The notes under the pieces were generated by a model. It was given only the letters and a program-made list of their open reading frames with translations. It did no database searches and was not told where the DNA came from. Both the position numbers and the translations under genes were made by a program. 64,000 nucleotides of DNA from contig VXIS01000016.1 of NCBI GenBank assembly GCA_008704415.1, positions 62,001 to 126,000 on the forward strand. Direction: 5' to 3'. This document shows positions 51,909-63,040 of this stretch, piece after piece. This stretch comes from Sphaerosporella brunnea. Lineage: Eukaryota; Ascomycota; Pezizomycetes; Pezizales; Pyronemataceae. Positions within the stretch are counted from its first letter, which is position 1; the number at the start of each line of letters is the position of its first letter.

Positions 51909-54474
51909 CTACAAGAAATCCGCTGCCCTAACTCTCCCGCCCTCGCGATTCCGATCCCTATACGCCCTTCCATCTCTCCTCGGCGGGGATCTACTCCGGC
52001 TACGACTAGGCGAATACCTTCTCCGCGACTGCTGCGGTGGGGGCGAAGCTCTCCGCTTCCGTGGTGGTGGTGGAGAAGCAGGCGTTGGAGAACGTGAGCG
52101 AGAGTAGCTTGCACTTCTGCTTCTACTTCTCCCCCTCCCACCCCTACCAACCACCGCCTTCCCCTTTCCCTTCCCCGGTGGCGTGACAGAGGGGCTGTAG
52201 GATCTCCTCCTTGGCGTGACAGAGCGGGAGTAACTCCTCCCCCTGCCGGCCTTCTTATCCCTGGGGGAGGCCGAGCGGGTGCGAGAGCGGGAGTAGCTGG
52301 GGGATCTCGAACGAGAATACTCGGAGCTTCTTCTGCGGCCCCTTCCTGTTCCGCGCGCGGGAGAGGGGCTCCGCGAGCGTGAGCGTGAGCGCGACGAGGA
52401 GTAAGACCTCGATCTCGAAGAACGGGAGTCGTAGCTTTTCGATCTGGACCTGTCGCGGGAGTCGTAACTGGGGGAGCGGGTGTAGCTTCTTCCACGGGGA
52501 GATCTCGAGCGGGAGTAAGATCTCGAGCGCGACGAGTAGCTGGCGTAGCTAGATCTAGAGCTGGTACTTTCGTTGTCGGATTCTTCTGCGGCCTTTGCTG
52601 CAGCCGCAGCCTCGAGTGCAGCTTGCTGTTGCGCCACGCTCGCCTTGAGGTGCTCGCGCATGTCTTCTGTGATCTGTCCCATGCCGATGCTGGTAAAGTA
52701 ATTGATCGAGAAGCGTGTGTTGCGAGGGTTATCCTTCGGGAACAGGCTAGCGAATTCTTCCTGGAGGTAAGGGTCTTTTAGGCGCTCGACGAGCTTTTTC
52801 ATCCCCATTGCTTCGGCGAGGTCTTGGAAGAGGATTTTGATAAAGATACGGGAGGACGCGGTGGTTTCTTCCTCATTGAGGTGTACCACACGGAATAAGT
52901 GCCAGCCTAGTGCGTCGGAGGCGAGCATGTGCCCGAAGAATTTGGCAATGTTGCGAAGCCGATTGGTTTCGTATCGGTGGATCGTGTCGTAGTAGGTGCG
53001 GAAGGACTCCTCGAAGAGCTCGGTCCATAGCCGGTTCAGCTTGGCAAAACGCTCGCCGATGAGGCCGTAGAATTTGCTGTATGTGCGCTCTTGGGAGCAA
53101 CATTCGATAATCATGGAGCAGAGCTCCAACTCTTGCCCGGCAGGGAGGTTGATCTATGGCTGTTAGTGAGCTCCGGGTGAGAGGCTGATAAGGGATACAT
53201 ACTTTCATAAGCTTGTGGCAGCATTCTTCGAAGTCCACCGAAGACATAATCGTGAGATAGATGGTTCTCCGCAGATTGACGAGATTGGTGTTGGACTGAT
53301 CCTTGATCTCCAATCGCTTCTCCTCCTGTTTCTCTTCGTCCTCTTCATCGCTGCTTTCTTCTTCTTCGTCTTCATCCTCGTCTTCACTTCCTTCACCGAG
53401 AATTTCTGCCTTGGTTTTCGCATACAACGCCTCGTGCTCCTCCCAGTTCGGATCGAACTTGAAGATATTCAATCCATCCATAACGTCGATCTCATCGTCC
53501 AGATCCGTCCGATGAGTGATTTGATCCTCCTCCTCCACCAGATCCAGCTCCTCCCGCACAGGGGGATTGTCCTTGTACTTCTCCTTCCGCACCTGGAACA
53601 GCACCTCTATCATATACTGTACACGCTTGTCGATATTCGCCTCGTGCAGGATTGTTCGGAACTGCTCAAACACGGCATTATTCGCCCTGGGCGACATCTC
53701 TTCCAGATGCGCGCCGACTTCCCTCACCAGTCCCACCGCAATCTCAACCGAATCATCCGTCGGCTTGTTCAGGAGCAACATGAGGATTTCAATGACCAGT
53801 ATCTCGTGCGCGACCTGTTGATTGCACAGATGCGCAATAAAGGTGGTGCTGCTAAGACACACAGCCTTGTCATTCCTCTTGAACGCCTTCCTGAACTGCA
53901 CCACCAGACGGTTCAACAGGAGCTCTCCCACCTGCGGGAGCTTGGTATTGACGATTGCACTCATAGCGGCATAAATCGGGGTAAAAGGCAGGGACGCAGC
54001 CTGAGCCTTCATGATGGAACGACAATACAGTCCTCTACCCCTGATCAAGTTCTCGCCGAACAGCTCAGGGACGATATGCTTGATGTTTGAAGTGTTGACT
54101 TTGTTGACGAGTCCGTTGATACTCTTTTTCAACGCCTCCCACGCCATCCGTTGGTACTCTTTTGACGACTTATCCGTGATCTGTGCCTGCAGCGCCCGCA
54201 GCCGTGCCGGAGGTATGTACGTGCCACCGGAACGCATGTTCAGAAGCTTCTCATACTCTGCTTTCGCGTCGAACTTGGGTTTCTCTTCGACCACGGCATC
54301 CCGCTGTGGCCGCTGTGGCCGCTGTGCCGATCCGCGCGGCGGGGAACGGTAGCGACGCGGGGAAGGGGAGCGGGAACGCGGGGAGCGCTTGCGCTTGGTC
54401 GAATTCGGCGGTGGAGGTGACGGCAGGCGCACCACGGACTTGACGACGACTTCCTCCTCGCCCGAGTCGGACAT
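51909..54474 (-). CDS. CWC22: Pre-mRNA splicing factor Cwc22 with RS-rich tail
   Basis: Two exons (53203-54474, 51909-53153; 49-nt intron) give 838 residues. Cwc22 is a spliceosomal MIF4G/MA3 protein needed for Prp2 action; in animals it also recruits eIF4A3. After an RS/RP-rich start comes [47 protein letters not shown], then the MIF4G domain ([29 protein letters not shown]...[14 protein letters not shown]). An acidic linker ([18 protein letters not shown]) precedes the MA3 domain ([49 protein letters not shown]). Unlike the yeast protein, the last about 220 residues are an Arg-Ser domain with dozens of RS/SR dipeptides and SP sites. This suggests regulation by SR-protein kinases. Confidence 0.95.
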
Positions 54475-55762
54475 CTTATCTTGCCTTGCGTGTGCGGTTG
54501 TTATGCGAGAAGCTGAGCTGCACGGGATGTTGCGACTGGTGAGAGTCGGGAGATTGCGAGCTCAGGAGGTTGTTGGGATGTGGAGAGGTGACGCGAACTG
54601 TTGGGTGATGAGGCGTGCCGGAATTTCGCGAAACCTTGGTTAAGTAACCCTTGGCTTGGCAACGCATAGATTCTCACTCGGAAGGTGGCAGTTTAGAACT
54701 TTTCGTGCTTTTGCCTCGCAACTAAAAACTGAAAGCTGATTGGCGAGCGCGACTGACGTTGTTTACTTTTCTTTCTGCCAGAAGCCAAGAACACATATCC
54801 TACAGCCCTTCGCAGCCAATCTGACTGGCGCATAGGCAGTGGAGGCACTCGCTTGCCTCCAGGGTCTAAACCCTAGAATGAGGGCCAAGGGATTGTTAGA
54901 TTGTGAGAAGCAGTATTTGTATGGCGCAGCATGGCGTTGTTGTGTTCGCATTGTTCGTACGAAATACAGGTTTCCTCCTGTAACATCCGCCCTACTCGAA
55001 TCCATCCCTACGTAACTAAAACAGCCAAACACCCGATATCACTCGTGAGGTTTCGAGCGACAGTCATCAACTACACTATGATATCGAGAGATCGGATTAC
55101 CGAGCTTCACTTCATGAGTCGGACGTCTACAGAAGATCAGGAGCCGAATTGCGGGTAAGTGGATGGGGAATATACCATGTGAGGACCGACGCAATCACAA
55201 GGACAGACCACACGGCGATTTGTATGTATGCACTTAAGTATGCACTCGTACACACTGCGCCGCATCAAATCGCGCACCGGCCAATCTTCTTCTTCTGTGC
55301 CGCGTGAGATCTCACGGAAAAAGAAAAGTCGGAAGCTCCCGCCAGAGCGCAGAATATCGATTGGTGGCTCACATGTGATGTGATGGCGGGGCGCGTCGCC
55401 ACGCTGCGGTTAATATCTTGGGACGCAGATGCAAAGTGCTGAGTATCGAACTTCCGTTCGCCCGCAACGGAGAGAGAGGTTCTTTTTCTATGTGTTTCTG
55501 TGTTTCTGAGGACTGGCGACGTCATCTCGCCCGCTCCCACGCTACGCGCCTAGCTTGGGGTCCCCACATATCGCCACGGCTAGGCTTCTAGAGCCCGCCT
55601 CCGCCAAAATCTCGTCCCTGAGACCGCCACCTCCCAGCTACATATCACCCCGCGCTTCCCCGCGCCCTTCGGGAAGACAGGCAATTAGGAGTTTTGGAGT
55701 TTAGCCCACAGCGCTGCCAGCAGCCCGGACCCTTCTCTCGTATTAGCGAAGCTTTCCGCCAC

Positions 55763-55769
55763 TATATAA
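55763..55769 (+). promoter_or_regulatory. Candidate TATA box
   Basis: TATATAA about 480 bp upstream of the carnitine acetyltransferase start codon. If used, the leader would be long or contain an intron; the assignment is tentative. Confidence 0.35.
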
Positions 55770-55924
55770 CCAACCCTACTCCTGGTTCTGACTCCCTTCG
55801 TCCGTCCCAGTCTTCGTGTGCCTCTCCCTGGCGCTATCGTTTCCTCTGGCCCGAAACCGCATCCCAATCACTCGCCGGAGAAACGGCTGGGTGGCCATAT
55901 TTCCCAGCACCAGCCAGCCACTGC

Positions 55925-55970
55925 CCCCCCCACCCCCCCCACCCCCCCCACCTAGACCCCCCTCCCCCCA
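55925..55970 (+). repeat. C-rich tandem repeat (C7-8 A units)
   Basis: About four units of seven or eight C followed by A lie in the 5' region of the carnitine acetyltransferase gene. The tract is purine-poor and could form an i-motif or, on the other strand, a G-quadruplex. Confidence 0.8.
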
Positions 55971-56248
55971 CAGCTAGGCCTACCCACAGCTACCCATCCG
56001 GCATCTACGCTGCCGCTCTTGGGAACCTCTTAGTACCGCGAGCTCTGTGGAACTTGGTTCGCAGCGAACCTCTCGCTGTAAGGGTGTCCGAGGTTATCAG
56101 CTATCTGACACCCATTTTCCTAAAAGGTATGTTTATTGTCTTATCACGAGCGAGCCACCGTGCCGTGTGCGTCCCTTTAAATACTCGGCCACCGTCAACT
56201 TGGTCTCGTGAATCCCTCGAAGTTGTACAACACACCACTGACGACACG

Positions 56249-58942
56249 ATGGCTCCCTCCAAAGTAGTAGACTCTCCTCCCCGACCACCCGCCGTAAACG
56301 GCACAAACCCTTTGAACGGCATAAAACTATCTCACCAGTTCAAATCTCTCAACGAGTCGTTGATGGCCGCCGCCACCACCACCAACACGGTTGCCGCCAC
56401 GACGCTGCCGTACGATGCAAAGCCTGGAATCACCTTTGCCCACCAGGACTCCTTGCCAAAACTTCCCATCGCCGAGCTTGAGGATGTATGCCGGAAATAC
56501 CTCGAAGCCGTCAAGCCTCTGCAGACCAAGCGGGAACACCAGGAAACTGTGGCCGCAGTCAGAGAATTCTTGAAGACCGATGGACCAGAGTTGCAGGAAC
56601 GGTTAAAGAAGTACGCCGGTACCAAGAGCAGTTACATCGAGCAGTTTTGTAAGTCTATTCGTCCAAAAAAATTGTGCCAAAAACTCACCGAGTGATAGGG
56701 TATGACTCATACCTCAACTATGACAATCCCGTCGTCTTGAACTTGAACCCATTGTGAGTATCTCCAGCAAGCGTCTGGGGTTGATAGTGGTGCTGATGGT
56801 GCTGCTTAGCTTCCTTCTCGAAGATGACCCTACACCCTCTCGTAGAAACCAAGTCACCAGAGCGGCTTCGTTGACGATCTCCTCGCTGTCCTTCGTCCGC
56901 GCCCTTCGGCGAGAAGAGTTGCCCCCTGACAAGATCCGTGGAACTCCCCTTTGCATGGTATGGCCATTGTCCAGCATAAATTTCAACATTCCGGCGCTGA
57001 CACTTTTCAGTACCAATACCCCCGCATCTTCAGCTCTGCAAGAATCCCCACCGAAAATGGCTGCGTTATGCAGTCCGACCCTACTGCCAGACACATTGTC
57101 GTCATGTGCCGCTCCCAAATGTACTGGTTCGATGTCCTCGACGAGAACTCGGATATCATCATCACCGAGCGTGATCTTCAACAGAACCTCCAGGCCATCA
57201 TCGACGACGCCCAGATGACTCCCATCCAGCTCGCTGCCAAGTCGGCCGTGGGGGTTCTTTCCACAGAAAACCGCCGAATCTGGGCCAACCTCCGCGACAT
57301 CCTCACGCAGGATGGCAAGGACAGCAACAACTCTGAATGCCTCCGCATCGTCGACACTGCTCTCTTCGTCCTCTGTCTTGACCAGACATCCCCCAGCTCT
57401 GCTGCCGAGCTGAGTATGAATATGCTCTGCGGCACTAACGTTGTCGAGAAGGGCGTCCAGGTGGGGACCTGCACCAACCGGTGGTATGACAAGCTTCAGA
57501 TCATTGTTTGCAAGAACGGATCGGCGGGTATCAACTTCGAGCACACTGGTGTGGATGGCCACACCGTCCTCCGCATGGCATCCGATGTCTACACCGACAC
57601 CATCCTCCGTTTTGCCCGCACCATCAACGGCACCGCCCCCAGCCTCTGGGCCTCCCAGTCCCCCGACCCTAACAAGCGTGACCCCGCCTCCTTTGGCGAT
57701 GTCTGCACCACTCCCCACAAGTTGGAGTGGACTATGGTCTCTGAGCTTTCTATGGCTCTGCGTTTTGCGGAGACCCGGTTGGCCGACCTCATCAACCAGA
57801 ACGAGTTCGAAGTCCTAGAATTTTCGCACTATGGGAAGAACTTCATCACGTCTATGGGCTTCAGCCCGGACGCTTTCGTTCAGATGGCATTCCAGGCCGC
57901 TTACTACGGCTTATACGGACGAGTGGAGAGCACCTACGAGCCTGCTATGACCAAGGTCTTCCTGCACGGCCGCACGGAAGCTATCCGCACCGTATCGACT
58001 GAATCCGTAGAGTTCGTCAAGAAGTTCTGCGAGAACGCTCCCGCATCGGAGAAGGTGGATGCCCTTAGGAAGGCTTGTATGAAGCACACTGCTGTGACTA
58101 AGGAGTGCGCGAAGGGACTGGGGCAGGACCGCCACCTCTACGCACTGTTCTGCGTTTGGCAGCGTGGCCTCGACGAAGAGGCGCTCTCTCAGGCCGATGA
58201 ACACTCCCGCGATGGTTCCATCTCTCCTGACGGATACTCTTACAGCGGTAGTTACGAAACGGAAGGATCTCCCACCGGTCGCTCGCGGTCATTCTCAGAC
58301 TGCAGCTCCATTACTGGCAGCCCTGCCGTTAAATCTTCACCTCCTACCGTTCCTTCCATCTTTGCCGACCCTGCCTGGGACCGTATCAACAATACCATAC
58401 TTTCCACCTCCAACTGCGGCAACCCCTCACTTCGAGCCTTCGGTTTCGGACCCACCTCCGGCGACGGTTTTGGTATCGGTTACATCATCAAGGAGGAGAG
58501 CATCTCCATCTCCGTCAGCAGCAAGCACCGCCAGACCAAGCGGTTTGTCGACACCCTGCAGAACTACTTTCTGGAAATTCGCCACTTGTTGCGGGCGACG
58601 CAGCACAAGGAACCCCCACGCTCCATGGCCCGCGAGGCGGAGAAGCTTACCAGGGCGCGCGGTCCTGCGGGACAGGGCAGGGGAATCAGGACCGCTATGC
58701 ACAGGCAGCTTAGCGGCAAGGTGCTCACAGTTGGCAACGGAAGCGTGCAAGATGGCGAGGCCAGCGACACGAGTGTTAGGAGTGAGGACGGAAGTGATGG
58801 CGAGAGTGGGATGTTGGGTGGGTATGGATACTTCGATGCTGGCTCCGTGGCGAGACTCCTGGAGAAAAGGGATAAACCGTCGACCGAGAAGTTGCCTGGT
58901 AGGAGAGCGGTCGGGAGAATGGTCAAGTTGACAGATCATTAG
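56249..58942 (+). CDS. Carnitine acetyltransferase, Yat2/FacC type
   Basis: Exons 56249-56648, 56699-56753, 56810-56957 and 57011-58942 give 844 residues. The enzyme transfers acetyl groups between CoA and carnitine. It begins with a Thr/Ala-rich leader, then LPKLPIAELEDVCRKYLEAVKPL, WYDSYLNYDNPVVLNLNPFFLLEDD and RRNQVTRAASLTISSLSF. The catalytic-His segment reads INFEHTGVDGHTVLRMASDVYTD, the EHTGVDG variant of Yat2/FacC enzymes rather than the EHAxxEGPP of mitochondrial/peroxisomal Cat2/AcuJ. GFGPTSGDGFGIGYIIKEESISISVSSKHRQTKRF is the conserved C-terminal CoA/carnitine block. A Ser/Gly-rich insert (about residues 625-690) and an extended tail also fit Yat2/FacC. No targeting signal is evident, suggesting a cytosolic enzyme for growth on acetate or C2 sources. 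Confidence 0.88.
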
Positions 58943-59676
58943 GGGATTGGAGTTTTTGGTTTGTTTTGCTTATTGGCGTTTTTGACCTCCTTTGGGCGTT
59001 TTCTGTGGTGGCTTGTTTTGTACGGTTTGAGGATGGTATATATGATGTTCTGATATCATTTGCTTTCAAGATTTTTATGTTTGTGAATTCATGGATCAGC
59101 TTCACAAGTCGTTGGTCGTGGTGATAATTGGTTGTCTCCCTGAAAATTGAAATGGCCCAATCACAGTGATGGTCACCAAGGTTGTGGCTTTTTCCACGGG
59201 CCTCTCATGCGGGCACCTTCAGGATTTTTTTCGCTCTGCCTCTGATCTTAGGTTCACTGGACTCTCCTCGAGAGCTCATTTGGTGGGCGCTCTTAACCGG
59301 CAATATGAGGTGTGGCCGAGCAATATTCATGACTTTACTGGCCAACGGCAAAGCGTGTAGGAATAATCGCAAACCCAAAGCAGATAAAAACTACGCCATA
59401 TTTTTTTTATCTGCCTACTAGCAGCTACGAGATTTCGGGTGGCCGCAGTTGACTCATGAGATAGCATCAATAAGGGGACGGACAGGATAAGGGCGGGGAT
59501 GGGTCTGTCATGATCGTTCGCGGTCGAATAATAAAACATGATTACAAACAAAAAAGCAGCTACGAGATTTCAGACGAAAAACAAAAAAGACTTGTGCATT
59601 GATTTCCGAAGGCCCTTTTTTACTGCAACTTTCACCAGGATATCAATACAACCATACGCCCCACAAGTCTCTTTAC
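58943..59676. other. Intergenic between convergent carnitine acetyltransferase and DBP9
   Basis: This is the 3' flank of both genes. The sequence aaagcagctacgagatttc occurs in similar form near 59425 and 59555 as a short direct repeat. Nothing else was recognised. Confidence 0.5.
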
Positions 59677-61703
59677 TTACTTCTTCGCCTTCCCCTTAAA
59701 CATTTTCAACGGATCTCTGCCCTTGCCCTTAACGCCCGCATTTTTCCTAACCCTCTTATTCCGCTCCCTCGCCTTTCTAATTCTGTTCTCGCTGGACTTT
59801 TTCAGGGGCACGCCGATTTGTGGGCCGGCGGTTAGGCCCGCAGCGCCATCTTTGGGAAGCAGATATTCCGGCACGTGTTTCAGATGCGGCTGGACTCTCG
59901 CAGCGCGGAGCTCACCATCATGTCTCAAGTGCTTCAAGTCCTCGGGATTCTCTTCGAAATGGCGCTTCAGCTTCTCGCTGGCCAGGATCTCCTGTCTCAG
60001 TTCTCTGGTGCGGGCCTCGCGGATAGCAGTGCGAGTGACGGATCGCAGGGCATCCTCCATGCGGTAACGGAAGCTCTGCACCTGCTCCATGTCAAAGACA
60101 TAAGGCTTTACCTGCTTCCCCTTCTTTGCCTGCTGCTGCGTGATTTTCGCGAGCACCTTTTCGTCTTTTGCGGTGCTGGCGATGGTCGTGGGCTTGTGTT
60201 TTCCGTGGAGATTGGCGGGGACCACGAAGGACATGGCCATGCCGGATTTGCCGCCGCGCGCGGTGCGCCCGATGCGGTGTGTGTAGGATTTGGAGGTGAT
60301 GGGGAGGTCGAAGTTGAGGACGCAGGCGACGTTCTGGAAGTCGATGCCGCGGGAAACGCCGTATTCTTTGTCAAGGCGAGGCTTCTTGCGTTTCTTCTTT
60401 TTCGATGGTGCGGCTTTTGTGTCCATATCTGCTGCTGCATCTTCGGCGCCTTCAGCGCTATCATCCGCCGTCTTTGATTCCTTTTTTGGTTTTTCTTCGG
60501 GCACCTCGTCCTCCTCGTCCCCCACCACCTCGTTTTCGTCCGTTGCAACGATGATATCGTAAACACCCTTGTTGAACTCTTCCACGATGTGTAGTCGAGA
60601 ATTGACGGGCAGCTCAGAGTTCAGGACACAGGATCGGATACCGAACTGTTCCAGGAAGAGTTTTAGACGGTAGCAACGATCGATTTCGCCGACAAAGACA
60701 ATGCATTTGCCTTTTATTAGTTTGAGCTTGAATATTACGTAGGTAAGTAAGAATTTCTCATCCTCGGCGCATCTATTCCTGTCAGTTCGGCACAGTCTCG
60801 CGGGAGCCAGATGGAGAATACTCACTTCACGACAAATTGGCTGATATCCTCACCCTCCTCCTCAACCTCACCCTCGTGCAACCGCAGTATCACCGGGCTC
60901 CGACAAAATAAGGTCTTGAGCGTCTCGACTTCCTTCGTCAGCGTGGCACTCATGAGGAATGTCTGCAAGCCCCTCGGCAGCGCTTTCGAGATGCGCTGCA
61001 GGTCGTCGTCATATCCGTACGACAGCACCAGGTCCGCCTCATCAATAACCAAATGTGCGACCTTCTCGACCAGCGCCTGTCCCAAAAGGTTGATGTGTAG
61101 CAGGGCCCTCGCGGGGGTTGCAATGACGATATCGGGGCTCTCGGCGAGCATCGATCTCTGCACCTGTTCCGACACGTTCTGTGCAATGTTGACGGCACGC
61201 ACAGCCTTTCCGCAGAACGCTGCCAGCTTCTCCGTCATCTTCGACACCTGTTCCGCCAGCTCTTTTGTAGGCACCAGGATAAACGCGCGTGTAGCTTTCT
61301 CGTTCGGTGACGCCTAATACACACATATACCAAATCAGTTCCGTGGCTTATCTGTACCATCCCGAAAGGTTGCGCACCTCTTTCGCCTTTAACACGCTCT
61401 GAAGAACTGGTAGTAGGTATGCCGCTGTCTTTCCTGAACCCGTTTTTGCCCTGGCTATTACCACCTGTCAGCCATGCGCATCACTCCAGACCAAGGACAC
61501 AACTAACCGAGAATATCCTTTCCCTCCAGCGCGAGCGGTATGGCCTTCGCCTGCACCAACGTGGGGTTCGCGAAACCCAGCTTCGCAACGCCTTGGAGTA
61601 ATCGGGGATCGAGGCCTAGGGAAGAGAAAGAGGTTTCGGCATCGACCAGCGACTGCGACGCCGCTCCATTTTCTGTGCCGTCGGGGTCGTGTTTTCGCTT
61701 CAT
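59677..61703 (-). CDS. DBP9: ATP-dependent RNA helicase Dbp9
   Basis: Four exons (61508-61703, 61378-61454, 60826-61313, 59677-60772) give 618 residues. Dbp9 is a nucleolar DEAD-box helicase needed for 60S ribosomal subunit assembly. The motifs in order are: Q motif around [26 protein letters not shown]; motif I AKTGSGKT at about 68-75 (restored by the GTTAGT...AATAG splice); motif Ib-type ATPARALLH; motif [11 protein letters not shown]; motif [30 protein letters not shown]; motif V region [14 protein letters not shown]; motif [13 protein letters not shown] charged Lys/Glu-rich insert ([22 protein letters not shown]) between motifs IV and V and a basic tail ([17 protein letters not shown]) are typical of Dbp9. 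The final C-terminus suits nucleolar targeting. Confidence 0.95.
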
Positions 61704-63040
61704 TGGGGGTTTATTTTATTTTCTGGGGAGTTGATATTGCTCGTTGGTATTTTTCTTTGCGGCAGGAATTCGAAGGTTTTTCTTGGGTGGTGGCTCTCAA
61801 GTTTACGGCAGGGATCTGCGTTGCTGGGGTTACAGCACAGCACGTGATGCCTGTAGAAACCCGGCTTTCCGCTCTCCTCCGTCACCGTGCGTGTCCGTGT
61901 TCCTCCACTGACTGTGTTATCGGCACGTCCAGAATTGGCTGGCGAGAATCTGTGTATGTGGTGGTGGTGTGTATACATTATTGTCAGGCTGGAGCTCTGA
62001 CAATCGGCGGCGTGCTGCCTACATATGTACTCGTACAGATGGTCGTCTACGCATGCATGTCTACGCAGGTGTGCAGCCAGAAGCGTCACCCCTCAGGTCC
62101 ATGACTGGAACCGTCATGACATCCATATCCAAACCGTCTAGAATTTGAGCAGTCGTCACCCATTCACAGCATCCTCCCTCCTGTTGGCGTCTTGGCCGTG
62201 GCGGTGCAGGCATGGCCGGTGATGAGGCTTGAGCTGAGCCACCAAAACACGAGAGCTTGCATACGTCTTCAACGTGAAAAAGCCATAACTTGTGTACCAA
62301 CAGGCACCTCTTGCCTACTGCCAGCCGGTCCAGCAGTCGGAAGTATGAGAGTGGAGTAGGATGTGAGTAAGCTACGCACAGTGGAATTGTCGAAGTGCTG
62401 TTGCAGAGGGTTGTAGCAGTGGGAGTTGTCGAAGCAGTGCTCTGAAGTTGCGGTCTGAGAACCGGGGCAGTGATGACAGTGGATTGCATATCTTGCCTCC
62501 TAGTCCCGCACCCAAACGCATCTTGCTCTGCCTTAGGGCTGCTAACGTTACCAGGTAACTCGAGTACGTTGGTTTAACTTGGTTACATAACCCACCACAC
62601 CCCCCCCCCCATCTGACCCATCCAACTTTAACAAGTACCCATCCTGCCTCACTTCTAACCACCACCACCACCACCACCACACCCCCTTCTTCCCATCCCC
62701 AAAATCCAGCTTCAACCAAACGCTGCCAACAATACAGCACTCGCTATTATCCAATAGCATTGCCATCACTTTTCCTTGAGCGTACCCCCGGTTCAAGAAC
62801 GTAACGTGCGGCTGTGTCACGCGGGAGCTGAAAAGTGAAGCTTAACTTTGGGAATAAACGCCAGCTCCCCCCGCGCCGAACAGCTCCGAGCTTTAGATCT
62901 TTTCTTCCTACATACTCGGCTATCCCTATCTTCTGCCCCCAAAGCCGGACGTTGTTGGGCCTTCCGCCGTATGCTACCCACCTTCTACGGACATCGTTAC
63001 TCGGGACGCTCTCACGACGAATCACAGAACTTGAGCCGAG
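61704..63040. promoter_or_regulatory. 1.3 kb divergent region DBP9 / LAS17
   Basis: The interval includes a (CCA/CAC)n run at about 62658-62683 and a C11 run at about 62600-62610. A weak minus-strand open frame (62061-62489) has no recognisable similarity. Promoters of both genes must lie here. Confidence 0.45.

Larger units (their letters stand above)
54475..56248. promoter_or_regulatory. Divergent region CWC22 / carnitine acetyltransferase
   Basis: This 1.8 kb holds both promoters. A TATATAA sequence at 55763-55769, followed by a T/C-rich stretch, may be the acetyltransferase core promoter, which would give it a leader of several hundred bases. A CCCCCCCCA-type repeat is at about 55925-55970. 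CCAAT-like sequences in reverse (TGATTGG) occur near 54737. No gene was recognised. Confidence 0.5.

Noticed and set aside
55694..56248. Upstream extension of the carnitine acetyltransferase frame
   Set aside because: It contains a TATA-like box and C-rich repeats and starts without a supported ATG; the ATG at 56249 begins the family-like protein.
62061..62489. Minus-strand open frame of about 142 codons upstream of LAS17
   Set aside because: No recognisable similarity, irregular codon use, and it occupies the divergent promoter region; not supported.
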